Shown: positions 24,001-35,850, numbered from the stretch's first letter. The stretch: DNA of 64,000 nucleotides from Canna indica (GCA_034359265.1 CP136896.1:13857501-13921500), one strand, 5' to 3'. Numbers and translations: made by a program. The notes: generated by a model not told the origin, from the sequence alone.

Positions 24001-24517
24001 TTATGGACTGGTGGAAGAAGTGATAGAGTTGCACTACTTCGGCTTGAAATCAGTGATCCTATTTAGATGTCATTGGTTCGATACAACAGAAAGGGGCATG
24101 AAAGTTCATCCAAAATACAAACTTGTTGAGGTTAATTACAAATCGAAATTGGCAGCAAATGAGCCTTTTATATTGGCATCACAAGCCGAACAAGTATATT
24201 ACGCGAAGTATCCGGCTCGAAATAAAGATAGAGCAGATTGGCGTGTAGTCTGTAAGACAAAAGGTAGAGGAAAAATTGATCCGATAGTAGGAGAAAATGA
24301 TCCTCCTGGTTTCTATCAAGAAGATGATCTTCCTGTTGTGGATCGTATTATTCCAATACTCGAGGATGCAGACACAACGTCAATTCAATTAGAAGTTGAA
24401 TATGCTGATGATGACGATCATGAAATTGAGGAAGCTGGAGATGAAGAAGATGAAGAAGAGGAAGAAGAGGAAGAAGAAGAAGAATCCGAAGACTATTATT
24501 CAGATGATGAGGAATAA
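21048..24517 (+). pseudogene. CACTA transposase (TNP2-like), two lesions
   Basis: The catalytic transposase of En/Spm-type elements, expected to bind and cut the element ends. ATG at 21048 (MSADRSWMYRRL) is preferred; upstream TTG codons are not credible starts. Domains in order: Transpos_assoc at about 21050-21300 (CPCRICSN, HLYTKGF), Transposase_21 at about 21780-22800 (CPVCQHPRY, WTINDFPVYGMLSGWSTHG, CPYCM), a DUF4218-like block at about 23100-23500 (LLPIAFRDLLP), a DUF4216-like block at about 23900-24090 (FHTVEYSF, CHWFDT), then an acidic Glu-rich tail to the stop at 24515. The frame is lost by one base near 23165 and a TAG stands at 23513-23515 where CAG is expected. Everything else reads through. 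No intron is needed up to 24517. Confidence 0.85.
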
Positions 24518-24592
24518 TTGTAAAGTATATATTTTATTAAATATATCTCTACTATTTATACAATAATCTGATTATATGTCTGTTCGACAGAT

Positions 24593-26106
24593 ATGTCTGG
24601 TCGTGGTTATCGACGCAGGAGAGCTTCGAAGTCTCCGATCGGTGAGACTCCAACACTTACTCATGCTGCTGATCCTCCTGTTGCTGATCCTCATGAGGAT
24701 GATACTGCCGAGGCTAGTACATCCAGACGCAGGCGGCCACGCGGGCCGAACAGGTGGCAGCCTCCACCAGCCACAGAGTTACGTAGATTGATTAGCGTGA
24801 TTGGGGAGCGGTAATATATCATGAATTATGAATCATTACAAATTCATTATATCATAATATAATATTAAAATTTATTTTTGTTGTGCAGGTTCGAGCAAGA
24901 AGAAGTGCCGAGGAGCATTTCTTCTACTATTCGACGATACATGCACGGGGCATGGCCTACGTGGTCTCACGTGCCTAGCGAGCACGTCGACATGTTATGG
25001 CGCGAGTTTGAGACACGTATTATTATTTTTTTTACATGCATGATGATATATTAATATTGGTACTGATATTATTATTTTGCAGGCTCGCTATACATGGGCC
25101 GAGGACCAGAGGCCCTTCATTTACGCTGCCTGGGAGGCTATTTCCCGGGCAAGGTACAACGGGCAGCTAGGGCAAGCTCGGTCCCAGGCGATGGCCCGAG
25201 CTGGGACCACTAACATCGCGGAGACTCGGGGATACGGCCCCGATTGGATTACTCCGGATATATGGGACCAGCTCGTGGAAATATGGTCGACGGATCGATG
25301 GCAGGAGGTTTCTCGGAATGCGGCTAGAAATCGCATGTCGGGGGGAGCAGCGCGTCACACCGGCGGCTCTGTTGCATTTGCAGTGCACGCGAACCGTATG
25401 GTAAGTATATCTTTTAATTATATATTTTATTTGTTACTATGTGTACTAATTAATGTATTTGTTTTGTAAATGTAGACGACAGTGTCGGATGACGGGAGTG
25501 TCCAGCGACCCTCCCCGATGGCGGTGTTTGAGCGGACTCACCGTCGAGCACATGGGACGGGGGAGTACTTCGACAACCGCGCTGCATACATTATGGTAAT
25601 TATATATTTGTTTAAATTATTCATTATATATTTATAATTTAAGTTTTATGATAAATATTAAACAAAAAATCAAACTCGAGTAGGAGACCTACAGCCAGAC
25701 GGTGGTGCAGCGCGGGGGTACCCCCGAGGACTTTGACGCAGCATCGTGGGTCGAGGCCGCAGGTGGCTGGGACCATGGCCGCGTATATGGCTTCGCAAAT
25801 AGTGGTCATGCGCGAGCCGTGCTAGGGCCACTTGGGGTACCGACCCCTCCGGTCGCTGGTGAGCGGCCGTCCACCTCTAGATCCAGTTATGATCATAGTA
25901 GCAGAATAAGGACTCTAGAGGAGACGGTCGCGTGTCAGACTTAGATGATGGAGGAGATGCATGCTATGCTACGCAACATGTCAGGTCATCCCGAAGCAGG
26001 CATCTCTTCGGCATCATCTAATCCATCGTCCTCGAGTCAGTCCACGCCGGTGTACACTCAAGCACTCCAGACCCCGCCATATGATCCAGACCATCCTCCA
26101 TCGTGA
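24593..26106 (+). pseudogene. CACTA second gene, plant transposase (Ptta/En/Spm, Transposase_24) family
   Basis: It follows TNP2 on the same strand and probably encodes the accessory DNA-binding protein. Likely exons: 24593-24810, 24889 to about 25018, about 25081-25399, about 25476-25594 and about 25683-26106. The conserved blocks YTWAEDQRPFIYAAWE, WEVSRNAARNRM-like and FERTHRRAHGTGEYFDNRAA, followed by GGTPEDFDAASWVEAAGG, are those of the plant Ptta/En/Spm transposase family. The second donor (near 25018) does not give a clean phase with a GT, and a TAG at 25942-25944 stands where CAG is likely, so this copy may be non-functional. The C-terminal Ser/Pro-rich tail ends at 26104-26106. Confidence 0.7.
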
Positions 26107-26399
26107 TCGTGAGATTTTTTGTTTGGATATTGAACTTGTTACTGAGATATTGAACTTGTTTAACTTATTTTGTTTGGATATTGATACTTCAATTTTGCAT
26201 TTGAATTGTTTTTATACTATCGTGGATAATTATCAATATAAATATAATTGTTTTGATGTATATCTTGGTGTGTATGAGGTGTTTGTGATGTGTGAATGAA
26301 TGTGTGTATGAGGGTATGGGTGTGTGAGTTATGTATCAGATAATGTATCAATGTATCAATGGAAATTTTAAATTTTAAATTTTTCTGTTTGCAGGTGTA

Positions 26400-26780
26400 C
26401 ATCATCAGCAACGGCTTTCCCACGGCCGTCCGTGGGAAAGCCATTGCTAAAAGTGTATCGAAAGTCGTTGCTGATGACCTACAGCAACGGCTTAGCGACG
26501 GGGTTTTACTAACGGCGTTGCTACGGACTCGTGGCCGTTGCTATTAATGTTATCAGCAACGGCTCCGGGTCTGTGGCAAAACCGTCGCTGATAATATTTT
26601 TAGCGACGGCCCGAGCGGCCGTTGCTGATAATGTTTTGAGCGACGGCCCGAGCGGCCGTTGCTGATCCGTTGCTAAGTTATCAGCAACGCGACTTTCTGT
26701 CACGGCTCTATTGCAACGGCGCGGCCGTTGCTGATGCTCTTCAGCAACGGCTCAGCAACGGCATCAGCCGTTGCTGTTGC
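26400..26780. repeat. CACTA 3' subterminal repeat array
   Basis: More than a dozen AGCAACGGC / GCCGTTGCT cores in mixed orientation, some changed to AGCGACGG, matching the 5' array. Confidence 0.85.
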
Positions 26781-28234
26781 CCATTTTTCTAGTAGTGATG
26801 GATGAGTGGGACCAAGAAGAGATTAAACTGTTTAATGCTAATGCAAAGGCCGTCAATGCATTATATTGCGGCCTATTAATTAATGAGTTCGATAGGATTT
26901 CTACCTGTAAGTCTGCATATGATCTATGGAAGGTCCTAGAGATCACATATGAAGGGACTTCACAAGTAAAGGAATCCAAAATAAACATACTCATGCATGA
27001 TTATGAAATGTTTAAAATGTTATCGCATGAATCCATTGATGTCATGTATGCTAGATTCAAAATATTACAAATGGCCTAGCTAACCTTGGCAGAGAAATAA
27101 GGGAATAGGAGAAGGTAAGGAAGCTCCTTCGTTCCCTTCCAAAATCTTGGGAGCCCAAGATCATAACAATCATGGAAGCAAATGACACGAGTACCTTGAA
27201 GATAACCGAGCTCATTAGATCTCTCATGACACATGAGACCCACATGAAGCAATACCAGGAGGAAGATGCCCCCAAAGGCAATGACATTGCCTTAAAAGCA
27301 TCACACTGAGTAGAAGAATCCTCATCATCCGAGGAAGAGACGGATGACCTTGAGGAAATGACAATGTTAGCTAGGAGGTTTATGAGATTCATGAGAAAAG
27401 GTATGAGAAATGGTAGAGGAAGCTACACATGCTACCATTGCAACAAAGTCGGGCATCTAAGGAAGGACTGCCCACTTCTTAGAATGGCTTTCACCTCTAA
27501 CCGTCACAAAAAGGATAAATACAAGAAGAAGAAGAAGGTAATGATGGCTTCGTGGGATGAAAGCGAGGCTTCATCGAGTGAAGAAGACACAAAGAGTGAA
27601 AAGGCAAATCTTTGCTTAAAGGCAAATGATGATGAGGTAAGATTTACTTTTGGTGAACTTTCTTTTACTCAAGAAGAGCTTGAAAATGAATTTGAACAAA
27701 TGCATAATGAATTTAATGCTATTAGGAGAAAATTTAAAGAGCTTAAAAAGGATAATAAATCTTTAGAGCTAGAAAATGATAGCTTATTACTTTCATGTAA
27801 TGATTTAAGGAAAAAAGTAGATACCCTTAAGGAAGAGAAACACACCCTAGAGAAAGCAAGGAAGGACTTAGAAAATGACAACAAAAAAATTGAAGATGAA
27901 AACAAGTATTTAAGTGATCAAGTAGAGCACTTGAATGATAGCATGCTAACTTTGAAAAAGGAACTTTGCATGCTTAATGAAAAGATGACAACCCTACAAA
28001 ATGTCATGCCTAAGGTTGTCCATAAAAAGAAATCATCACACTTTCATGCTCACACACACAATAGAAGACAGTTTATTGGAAATTATTTTTCTTGTGGCAT
28101 ATTTGGTCATATGGCCAAGGATTGTGTTTTGAGGAGGAACCCACATGCAAGATTTACATGGGTTCCTAAAATGACTAACACTCAAGGACCCAAAAAAAAT
28201 TGGGTACCTAAAATAGTTTTCTCTCCTTTTATAG

Positions 28235-30971
28235 ATGGAGAAGCATCCTCAAGCAAGTAGAATCACTTGGATATTGGATAGTGGTTGCTCAAAGCACATG
28301 ACAGGTGACATCAACTTATTTGCAACCCTATCAAGCAAAGATGATGGACATGTCACATTTGGAGATAATGCCAAAAGTAATATTGTTGGCATTGGTGATA
28401 TAGGTATACTTTCTTACCCATGCATTGAGAATGTTTTACTAGTTGATGGGTTAAAACATAACTTGATTAGCATATCACAATTGTATTGTGTGACAATGAA
28501 TAAAGAATTGTCTTTGAAGCATCTAAATGTATCATTAGGAGTGCACCATCTAATGATATTATGTTTATTGGAAATAGGCAAGAAAATGTCTACACGTTAG
28601 ATTTAAATGTCTTGCCTAATCCCCATATTAGATGTTTAGTTGTCATGGAGAATGGTTCTTGGTTGTGGCATAGAAGGCTAGGACATGCTAGCATGAGCCT
28701 CATCTAAGAAATATCTAAGAAATAATTAGTTAAAGGATTACCTAAGATAAAATTTGAAAAAGACAAACTTTGTGATGCATGTTAACTAGGTAAGCAAGTT
28801 AAATCTTCATTTCATAGCATTAATCAAGTTAGTACATCTAGAATTCAAGTTTGTACATCATAAATACCTCTTGTTATGTGCTTAATCGCATTTTATTAAG
28901 ACCTAAAATTAAGAAAACACCATTTGAGCTTTGGAATGGTAAAATCTCAAATGTGGGATATTTTCATATTTTTGGATGCAAATGTTTCATCTTAAACACT
29001 AAGGAGCATTTAGGAAAATTTGATTCTAAATCCGATGAAGGAATCTTCCTAGGTTACTCCATTAATTCTAAGGCATATAGAGTATACAATCGTAGAACTA
29101 TGATTGTTGAAGAATCTATGCATGTCACTTTTAATGAAACTAATGATTCTTATAGAAATATGAAGATTGTAAATGTCGGTGAGGAACTTGAGGATCTCAC
29201 ACTTCATGACAAAGAGGTGGAGGGTGAAGATAATGAGAAAACTCAACATAAAGATCCACCATCCTCGAATCTACCTCAAGTTAAAAATGAGGAAGAAGAA
29301 GCTCTACCACCTCTCCTTAAAGGATATCGGTTGATAAGGGATCACCCAATGGATCAAGTTATTGGAGAACCATCAACGGGAGTGGTAACACGCTCTAAAC
29401 TCAAGGATATTTGTCAATATGTAGCCTTTATATCTCAAGTAGAGCCTAAGAATATTAAGGAAGCAATAGAAGATGAGTTTTTGGTACTAGCAATGCAAGA
29501 AGAGCTCAACCAATTTGCTAGAAATAATGTATGAGACTTAATTAGTATCTAGACCTAGCGAACAAACCATAATTGGGACTAAATGGGTATTTAGAAATAA
29601 GTTAGATGAAGGAGGATTAGTCATTAGAAACAAAGCTAGGTTAGTGGCACAAGGGTACAATCAACAAGATAGAATAGATTATAATGAAACTTATGCCCCC
29701 ATAGCTAGATTAGAAGCAATTAGAATGCTTTTGGCATATGCTAGCTTTAAAGGGTTTAAACTTTTCCAAATGGATGTAAAACGTGCATTCTTAAATGGTT
29801 TCATTAATTAAGAAGTATATGTTGAACAATCCCCGGATTTGAAAGTTTTGAGTTTCCAAACTATGTTTTCAAACTTAAAAAGGCATTATATGGTTTAAAA
29901 CAAGCCCCTAGGGCTTGGTATAAAAGGCTTTCAAATTTTTTAATTGAACAAGGTTTTAACGTTGGAAAAGCCGATGTTTCACTTTTTATTAAATATCATG
30001 AAAATGACATGGTTCAAATTTATGTTGATGACATAAATTTTGGAGCTACTAATGAAACTCTTTGTAAGTGGTTTGCTAAGTGTATGCAAGATGAGTTTGA
30101 GATGAGCATGATGGGAGAGCTATCCTTCATGCTTGGTCTTCAAATCAAGTAAACCAACAAAGAAATCTTCATCAATCAAGCTAAGTACACAAATGAGCTC
30201 ATTAAAAGATTTGGGATGAATGAAGCCAAGATAGCTTCTACACCAATGAGCACATCCATCAAGCTTGACAAAGATGAAGAGGGTGTCAAAGTCGACGAAA
30301 AACGATATCGAGGTATGATTGGTAGTCTTCTTTACTTAACCGCAAGTACATCCGATATCATGTTTAGCGCTTGTGCATGTGCTAGGTTTCAATCTTGTCC
30401 TAAAATATCTCATTTAAGTGCGGTCAAACGTATATTGAGATATTTAAAGGGCACGGTTGACTTAGGACTATAGTATCCATGTCATACATCTTTTGATTTA
30501 ATCGGTTTTTCGGACGCGGATTTTGCCTGGTGTAAAGTAGATAGAAAAAGCACTAGTGGGTGTTGTCAATTCTTAGGAGCTAGTCTTGTTTCTTGGTTCT
30601 CAAAGAAACAAAACTCAGTTGCACTTTCAACTACCGAAGCAGAATACATCGCTACAGCTAGTTGTTGTGCACAAGTCCTTTGGATGAAACAAATCCTTTT
30701 AGATTATGGACTTAAGTATTCTTGCATACCTATTCATTGTGATAATACTAGTGCAATAAATTTAATAAAGAATCCTATTTTACACTCTAGGACTAAGCAT
30801 ATTGATCTAAGGCACCATTTTTTTACAGATAATGTGACTGAGGGAAATATATCGATAGAATTTGTATCCACCAACAAACAACTTGTCGATATATTTACAA
30901 AACCCTTGGTTGAAGAAAGCTTTACAAACTTATGGATGCAATTAGGGATTTGTGCTTTTCCTAGTGGTTAA
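28235..30971 (+). pseudogene. SIRE pol pseudogene (protease, integrase remnant, RT, RNase H)
   Basis: Protease WILDSGCSKHMTG is at about 28268-28306, overlapping the gag end. A gag-pre-integrase block WLWHRRLGHASM follows at about 28660-28700. The catalytic integrase core is deleted near 28845, where text jumps to INTSCYVLNRILLRP. The integrase C-terminal region with FGCKCFILN runs to 29534. Reverse transcriptase (ARLVAQGYNQ, QMDVKRAFLNG, YVDD at 30021-30032) is spread over several frames with stops and shifts at about 29535, 29808, 29850 and 30150. RNase H motifs FSDADFAW, STTEAEYIA and HIDLRHHF run to the stop at 30971. Confidence 0.85.
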
Positions 30972-31430
30972 GATGTTCTTTTTTTCAAAACATATATGAC
31001 TTCAAAAATTTGCATCCTATAAAGTGTCATCACACTTATGTACTGCTCTGTAATGGGGCTTTGCGACTTATTGATGTTTGCCTTCTATAGGCTTACATTG
31101 GTAGGAAGGACTATAGTGGAAGATGATAGTTGGTTTTATGGCTTTCTTGGTTTTCATTAATTGTACCTTAATTCTTACCCTTTTTGATTGATGTCAAAAG
31201 GGGGAGAAAAAGTAAAGTCACACTTGGTTTTTATGATGCATATAGTTAGGGGGAGTTACAAAAATGATATGCACATTGATAGGGGGAGCATAGGTTGAGT
31301 TATAAGCATTCGTATGTATTTATTGAGTTATATTTTTTTTTATGTGTGCCTTAACTCAAACTCACAAAGAATATGCATATGTGTTCTTAAAATTTCATGT
31401 CATGTTTGTCATCATCAAAAAGGGGGAGAT
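30972..31430 (+). other. SIRE 3' non-coding tract and polypurine tract
   Basis: No envelope-like ORF was seen. GGGGGAG phrases recur at about 31200, 31250 and 31281, and the tract ends in AAAAAGGGGGAGA (31417-31429) directly before the 3' LTR, the primer for plus-strand synthesis. Confidence 0.75.
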
Positions 31431-32843
31431 TGTTGGCTTAAAGGTTTCTCTTAAGCCTAGATCTTCATTTTGATGATAACAAACAAGTATTTAATCTATG
31501 TGTGAAGTTTTGAATTCAAGTTGAGGTTGCGATAAGCATGCGAACTTTGTTCGGAAAAACGAAGGAAAAAGATCGTTTAGATGAAAGGAGAGATCGTCAA
31601 AGAAAAGGCTTGGGTATCGATTAGGTAGATATCTTGTAATATACCCCTAGGATCTTATCCCAAGCATAATTGTAAAGTTATCCAAGTTAGAACTTGGTAA
31701 CTAAACCTATGAAAAAGCATGTAACGAGTATAAGAAAAAAGTTCAGCCTCAGCCTGAGTTCGGTCGACCGCTCGGTCGATCGAATAAGGCAGAAACACTG
31801 GTTGTAGCCTTGTTGGTCGATCGGACGGTCGATCGAACGATGCCACAAAATTGCAGGAGCCAATCGGTCTACCTGTTGGTCGGCTGAAGATGGTGAAGAA
31901 ATTGGGTCAAGGCTACGTCGGTAGACCGACCAATGCCAAAAATTGGTAGAAGGTGCATCGTTTGATCGATCGGTCGACCGGATTGTGGATCGATGAAGTC
32001 GCGATCCATTTGGTCGACCCGTCAGTTGATCGGATGGCGCGAGTAAAGCACTGAAAGGGTAGCGGTCGCAGGCGGTCGATCAGTCGGTTGACCGACGATT
32101 GACAGGTAAGCGATCGAACAGTTGTAACAGCTAGTTTTTCGCCCGTTGAACAGCCCGTTCAATTGAGGGTTATAAATAACCCTCACCTAACTTCTTTAAG
32201 AGTTCTTAGAGACTTTATTGAGCATTTAAAGAAGTGATTTGAGCCTTCAAAAAGATTAATTGATGCGCCATGTTCTTCCGCCAACATCCTTCTCAAGCGC
32301 CCAGTTCCGTTCCTCAACTCTGCTGCGATTCAAGTTCATCTACTGAACGAGTTGAAGGCTTGAAGGCTTGGGAAAAGAGCATTGGTTCTTCTTTCAATTC
32401 TTAGATCTTTTTCACTGTATTTGAAAAGTTATTTCAAACTTGTTTTCTTCTGTAATAGCTTGCTAGGTGTGCTAGAGAAACACTAGGGTAGACTTTGTAG
32501 ATTTGTGTTTTGCCTAGGTGAATAGGTTTGATGAGTTCTAAAAGATGTGAGAATTGTGTCCTCAGTTGTATTCAAAGGAAAACACAAGTTCTATAAAGTA
32601 GTTGGTTAGAAATCCTTGGTGATGAGCCAAGATAGTGGAGTAGGCGGTTGGCTGAAGCACTATATTTCATCGTGTTTGCATTGCCTTCAATGTTTGCTCA
32701 TTATTGTTCTTGATATTTGATAACATACATTGTTAAGTTACATTTGCATTTGAGTTGAAACTAAGCAAAAAGAAAATTAATAAAATAGAAAGAATGGACA
32801 GACACTATTCAACCCCCCTTCTAGTGTCAGATTTCAAACAACA
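31431..32843 (+). repeat. SIRE 3' LTR
   Basis: 1413 bp, TGTTGGCTTAAAGG to CAAACAACA. The TTTTGATGATAACAAACA signature lies near the start, a palindrome cluster of CGGTCGACCG type at about 31755-32110, and TATAAATA at 32171-32178. Its last 624 bp match the truncated 5' LTR. Confidence 0.9.
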
Positions 32844-35194
32844 CCTATATCCACTACCCAAGCTCTCCGCTTAAGATTTCAACCAAGTTTAGTATTAAGT
32901 ATTGTTCCCTCCTAGAAAATTTACAGGCTAAGGCATCGACCCTCTCCTTGAGAGTGCCTCCAATACCTATATCACAAGGACAACAACACAAACCTAGCAA
33001 AACCCTAGTGGACTTATACCTCAACACCAAGGGTACCATTCAAACCCTAATACTTTCACCATAGGTCTTTAAACACACTTTAAAGTGTACAAAACAAACC
33101 AAAATACAATCAAATGGAGCAAAAATGATGCCAAACAATACTTAGCTCCAAATGAAGTATGCTATCTCCTCTTGATGTATTTTGATGATGAATCAAGGTC
33201 TACAAATGCTCAATCAAGGTGGTAAGCTCAAGCCTATGGATTCTTGAAGAAACGACTCAATGAAAGCTTACAAATGTTCAAGGAATGGCTCAATATATTT
33301 AAAGAGGTTCAAGAAAGGCAGGAAACACTTATTTATAACGAAACAAGGAGTTAAGGCTCCGGCGCAACAGGATGCAATAGTTGAAATTTCAACCATTATG
33401 CTCGTCATTCAAAGATCGATTGCAGGTCAGTTTGTTAGCTGAAGGGTTCCTCCTTCATGCTTTATTCTCCTCATGATTATTTTGATGATAAAAACCTATT
33501 TAACAAGTGCTTGAAGTATGAAAATTGCAGGATCGATGAAAGATACGTCAAGCCTTACGTCTCTCAATCAATCTCCAAAACAGATCAATGCGTGCATCAA
33601 AAATGTTTTGGATAGCATGGAGAATCCTCTAAAGTTAAAGCAAGCTAAAGAACGAAGCCAGAAAACCAAGAGCGAAATGAGAAAGACAATATAAAATTTT
33701 CCAACTCTGGTTCGGTCGATCGGACGGTCGACCGAATGGTGTTAAGTAGTGGCAGCAACCAATTCGGTCGACCGGTCGATTGACCGAATGATACGAAAAA
33801 GAGGTAGTAGCCGCAGAAGGCTGCGTCGATCGACCAAAGCCAAAATATGGCAGAACGCTCATCGGTCGACCGATCGATCGACCGAATGGCAAAGCGCGAG
33901 CCGCAGATCTTGGCATCACTGATTCGGTCGACCGAATGGCGCGTAATAGCTGGCTTCGGTCGACCGATTGGTCGACCGAATTGGAGATCGATAGTTTTGC
34001 GTCAACCAGTTGACCCGTCGGTCAACCGATCAGTGTAAAAATCTCGCAGTAAGCCAGCGGTCGATTGGTCGGTCGATGTAACAGTAAAATTTATGCCCGT
34101 TGACGCCCTATTTCAGCTGGGATTATAAATACCCTCTTCTAACCTCTTTTGTCCAACTTCTCTCGGATTTTTTTGGATGAAAAAAAGCTTCAAAGAGTGA
34201 TTCAATAGCATCCTTCAAACTTCAAAGCGTTAAAGTTCATCAGCCTAAGTCTTGATCCCTTGCTGTCAAAAGAGCCTTCCTTCAAAGGGTTCATCAAGAC
34301 GGTTAGGCGCAGAAAGAAGAGGCGTTTAAGTGTGATAAGCTGTCATTCCTCTCCTTGTAACAAGTTTTTGTTTCAATTTTGTTCTTCAACTCATTGTATT
34401 TGAGTTTGAGTAAGACCTAGGTTGTTAGGTCTTGTGTGGAAGTGGTTACCTTATTGTGAAGGTGTAAAGCCACTTGTGTAAACTTAGTTTTGCTAGGATT
34501 AGTTAAGTTGTCCCTTAGAGTTGAGGTGGAAGAGTGCTCTCGATAAGAAGGCGGAGACTTTCGGGTGTGGAAGGGTCTTAGGTCGAGAGTGCGACTCTTC
34601 GAGTCAAAGTCCTCATTGTAAGGGAAACAAGAATTAATCTAGTAAACCTGGTTTAGAAATCCTAAGCGGGGTGCTTAGGTAGTGGAGTAGGCATTGGAGC
34701 CGAACCACTGTAAACAATTGTGTTAGCATTGCTCTCATTGTGCATTCATTGCTTATTTTCATTACTCACTTCCGCATTTAGTTGTCAAATTATAACTTGT
34801 CTAAGTAATTTAAGAAAATAATTAAAATCGAATTAGGCAAAAAGAATTAGTATAACACACTATTCACCCCCCTCTAGTGTGCCACTTTATACAACACAAT
34901 CAACCGTTGAAAGATTGAACTTTCGATTGTTGATTAATCGAACTTTTGGCTGAAACTATATAGTGTGAAATTTCAATGGAGGTTGCTTTCACTTCAGGTT
35001 TTTATGCTTCTGGTAGGGTTTTTAACTTTATCATCAAGCATCTTAAAGATAATACAATCAATCTAAAATGTGTTCTTTGACGTCACATGCTTATCGACTT
35101 GGAACTTAAAATTATTTCTTATTAAAATATTAGTTCCGAGTTTGTTATTATCAAAACTAAGATTGAAATCAAGGTTAAAAATCTTATGCCGACA
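32844..35194 (-). repeat. Diverged SIRE-like LTR on the minus strand, split by another LTR
   Basis: Read on the minus strand it begins TGTCGGCATAAG at 35194, carries TTTTGATAATAACAAAC, a TATA box TATAAATAAG (near 33330) and the late-LTR phrases TTGGAGCTAAGTATTG and GCTTGGGTAGTGGA. It stops at 32844, exactly where the SIRE element ends, so its end was lost or lies beyond that insertion. It is interrupted by 33433-34896. The match to other SIRE LTRs is weak but runs in the right order. Confidence 0.65.
33433..34896 (+). repeat. SIRE-type solo LTR with dense palindrome array
   Basis: TGTTAGCTGAAGG to TATACAACA, about 1.46 kb, with no primer site or purine tract attached. It has the densest palindrome array of the window (33711-34080), TATAAATA at 34124-34131 and the CCCCCCTCTAGTGTGCCA end block. 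A clear 5-bp duplication was not found (CAGTT versus CAATC). Confidence 0.75.
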
Positions 35195-35850
35195 ATGACT
35201 GCGTAAATGTATAAATAATGTATCATTACGTGACCTAAGAGCATTTTTTATCAATTGTATCAAATTAACTAAAGATATCTAATAACATATGAATCATGAA
35301 CATGCAAGAGCCCTAAGTACCTTCCTTTTGGTAGGAAATCGATAACCAATATATTTTTTTTGCAATAGAAAAGAAACTTTATTAATTAAATAGAGTAAGG
35401 TCCACAAAGGACTGCTCGCAAAATTACATCCAAATTAGGAGGACGGGTGAGCGTCCAAATATTGGAGGCCCGACACAATCGAGCTAGGTTTGCAGCCCAA
35501 TAGGCTGCTTCATTACAATCACGTTGGGCAAAAACAACCACATACTCAGAAATATTTTGCAAAACAACCAAGAACTATTGTAGGAGACTGTAGATGTGCC
35601 AAGGGTTGGGCATCATTTGTCTTGTTGATCATATTAATGAGTAAATTCAATTCTGATCTATTTCAAAAATAATACGAGACAATCCATTAGAATGAACATA
35701 ATTTGCAGCATTAAATAAGGCATGTTGTTCACAATGCAAAGGAGATGTGCAAGTGAGAATGATGCTATGCACATAATCCAGAAGTGTCCCTAAGAATGAT
35801 GCCAACTCTAGCTTGATCGGGGGTCCAAGATCCATCACAATTAATTTTAA

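Larger units (their letters stand above)
19641..26797 (+). mobile_element. CACTA (En/Spm) DNA transposon, nearly complete
   Basis: 7157 bp. Perfect 12-bp terminal inverted repeats (CACTACTAGAAA, 19641-19652, and its complement, 26786-26797) are flanked by the 3-bp duplication ATG (19638-19640 and 26798-26800). Inside are subterminal repeat arrays at both ends, a GC-rich minisatellite, a long inverted repeat, a TNP2-like transposase and a second transposase-family gene. Removing the element and one ATG rejoins the SIRE gag frame, so the insertion point is certain. Only a handful of coding lesions are visible, making it the youngest large insertion in the window by appearance. Confidence 0.95.
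19471..28257 (+). pseudogene. SIRE gag pseudogene, split by the CACTA element (19641-26797)
   Basis: ATG at 19471. The first piece (19471-19640) carries the PPLFDGNNYAY block with a TAG where tryptophan is usual. After the CACTA element the frame resumes at 26801 with MDEWDQEEIKLFNANAKA and YDLWKVLEITYEGT, the copia gag core. It breaks at 27079 and is frame-shifted until about 27358. A CCHC knuckle CYHCNKVGHLRKDC is at about 27431-27472. The segment at 27640-28000 is a long Lys/Glu-rich coiled coil, typical of SIRE gags. A second degenerate knuckle CGIFGHMAKDC follows at about 28090, then several WVPK-type repeats. Confidence 0.85.
18785..32843 (+). mobile_element. SIRE/Maximus-type copia retrotransposon, degraded, carrying a CACTA insertion
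   Basis: The order is truncated 5' LTR, primer site, gag (split by the CACTA element), protease, integrase remnant, reverse transcriptase, RNase H, long 3' non-coding tract, purine tract and 3' LTR. Without the 7.2-kb CACTA insertion it is about 6.9 kb. The 5' LTR keeps only its last 629 bp, so the U3 promoter and left target duplication are lost. The coding region has stops, frameshifts and a deletion in the integrase core. It is dead as an autonomous element. Confidence 0.9.

Noticed and set aside
30972..31430. Possible envelope-like gene in the SIRE element
   Set aside because: SIRE relatives can carry one, but only short non-coding text with G-rich tracts is present here.
33847..34038. 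ORF with repeated VDRSIDR / GRPIGRPN phrases
   Set aside because: It is the translation of the GGTCGACC palindrome array in an LTR, not a repeat protein.
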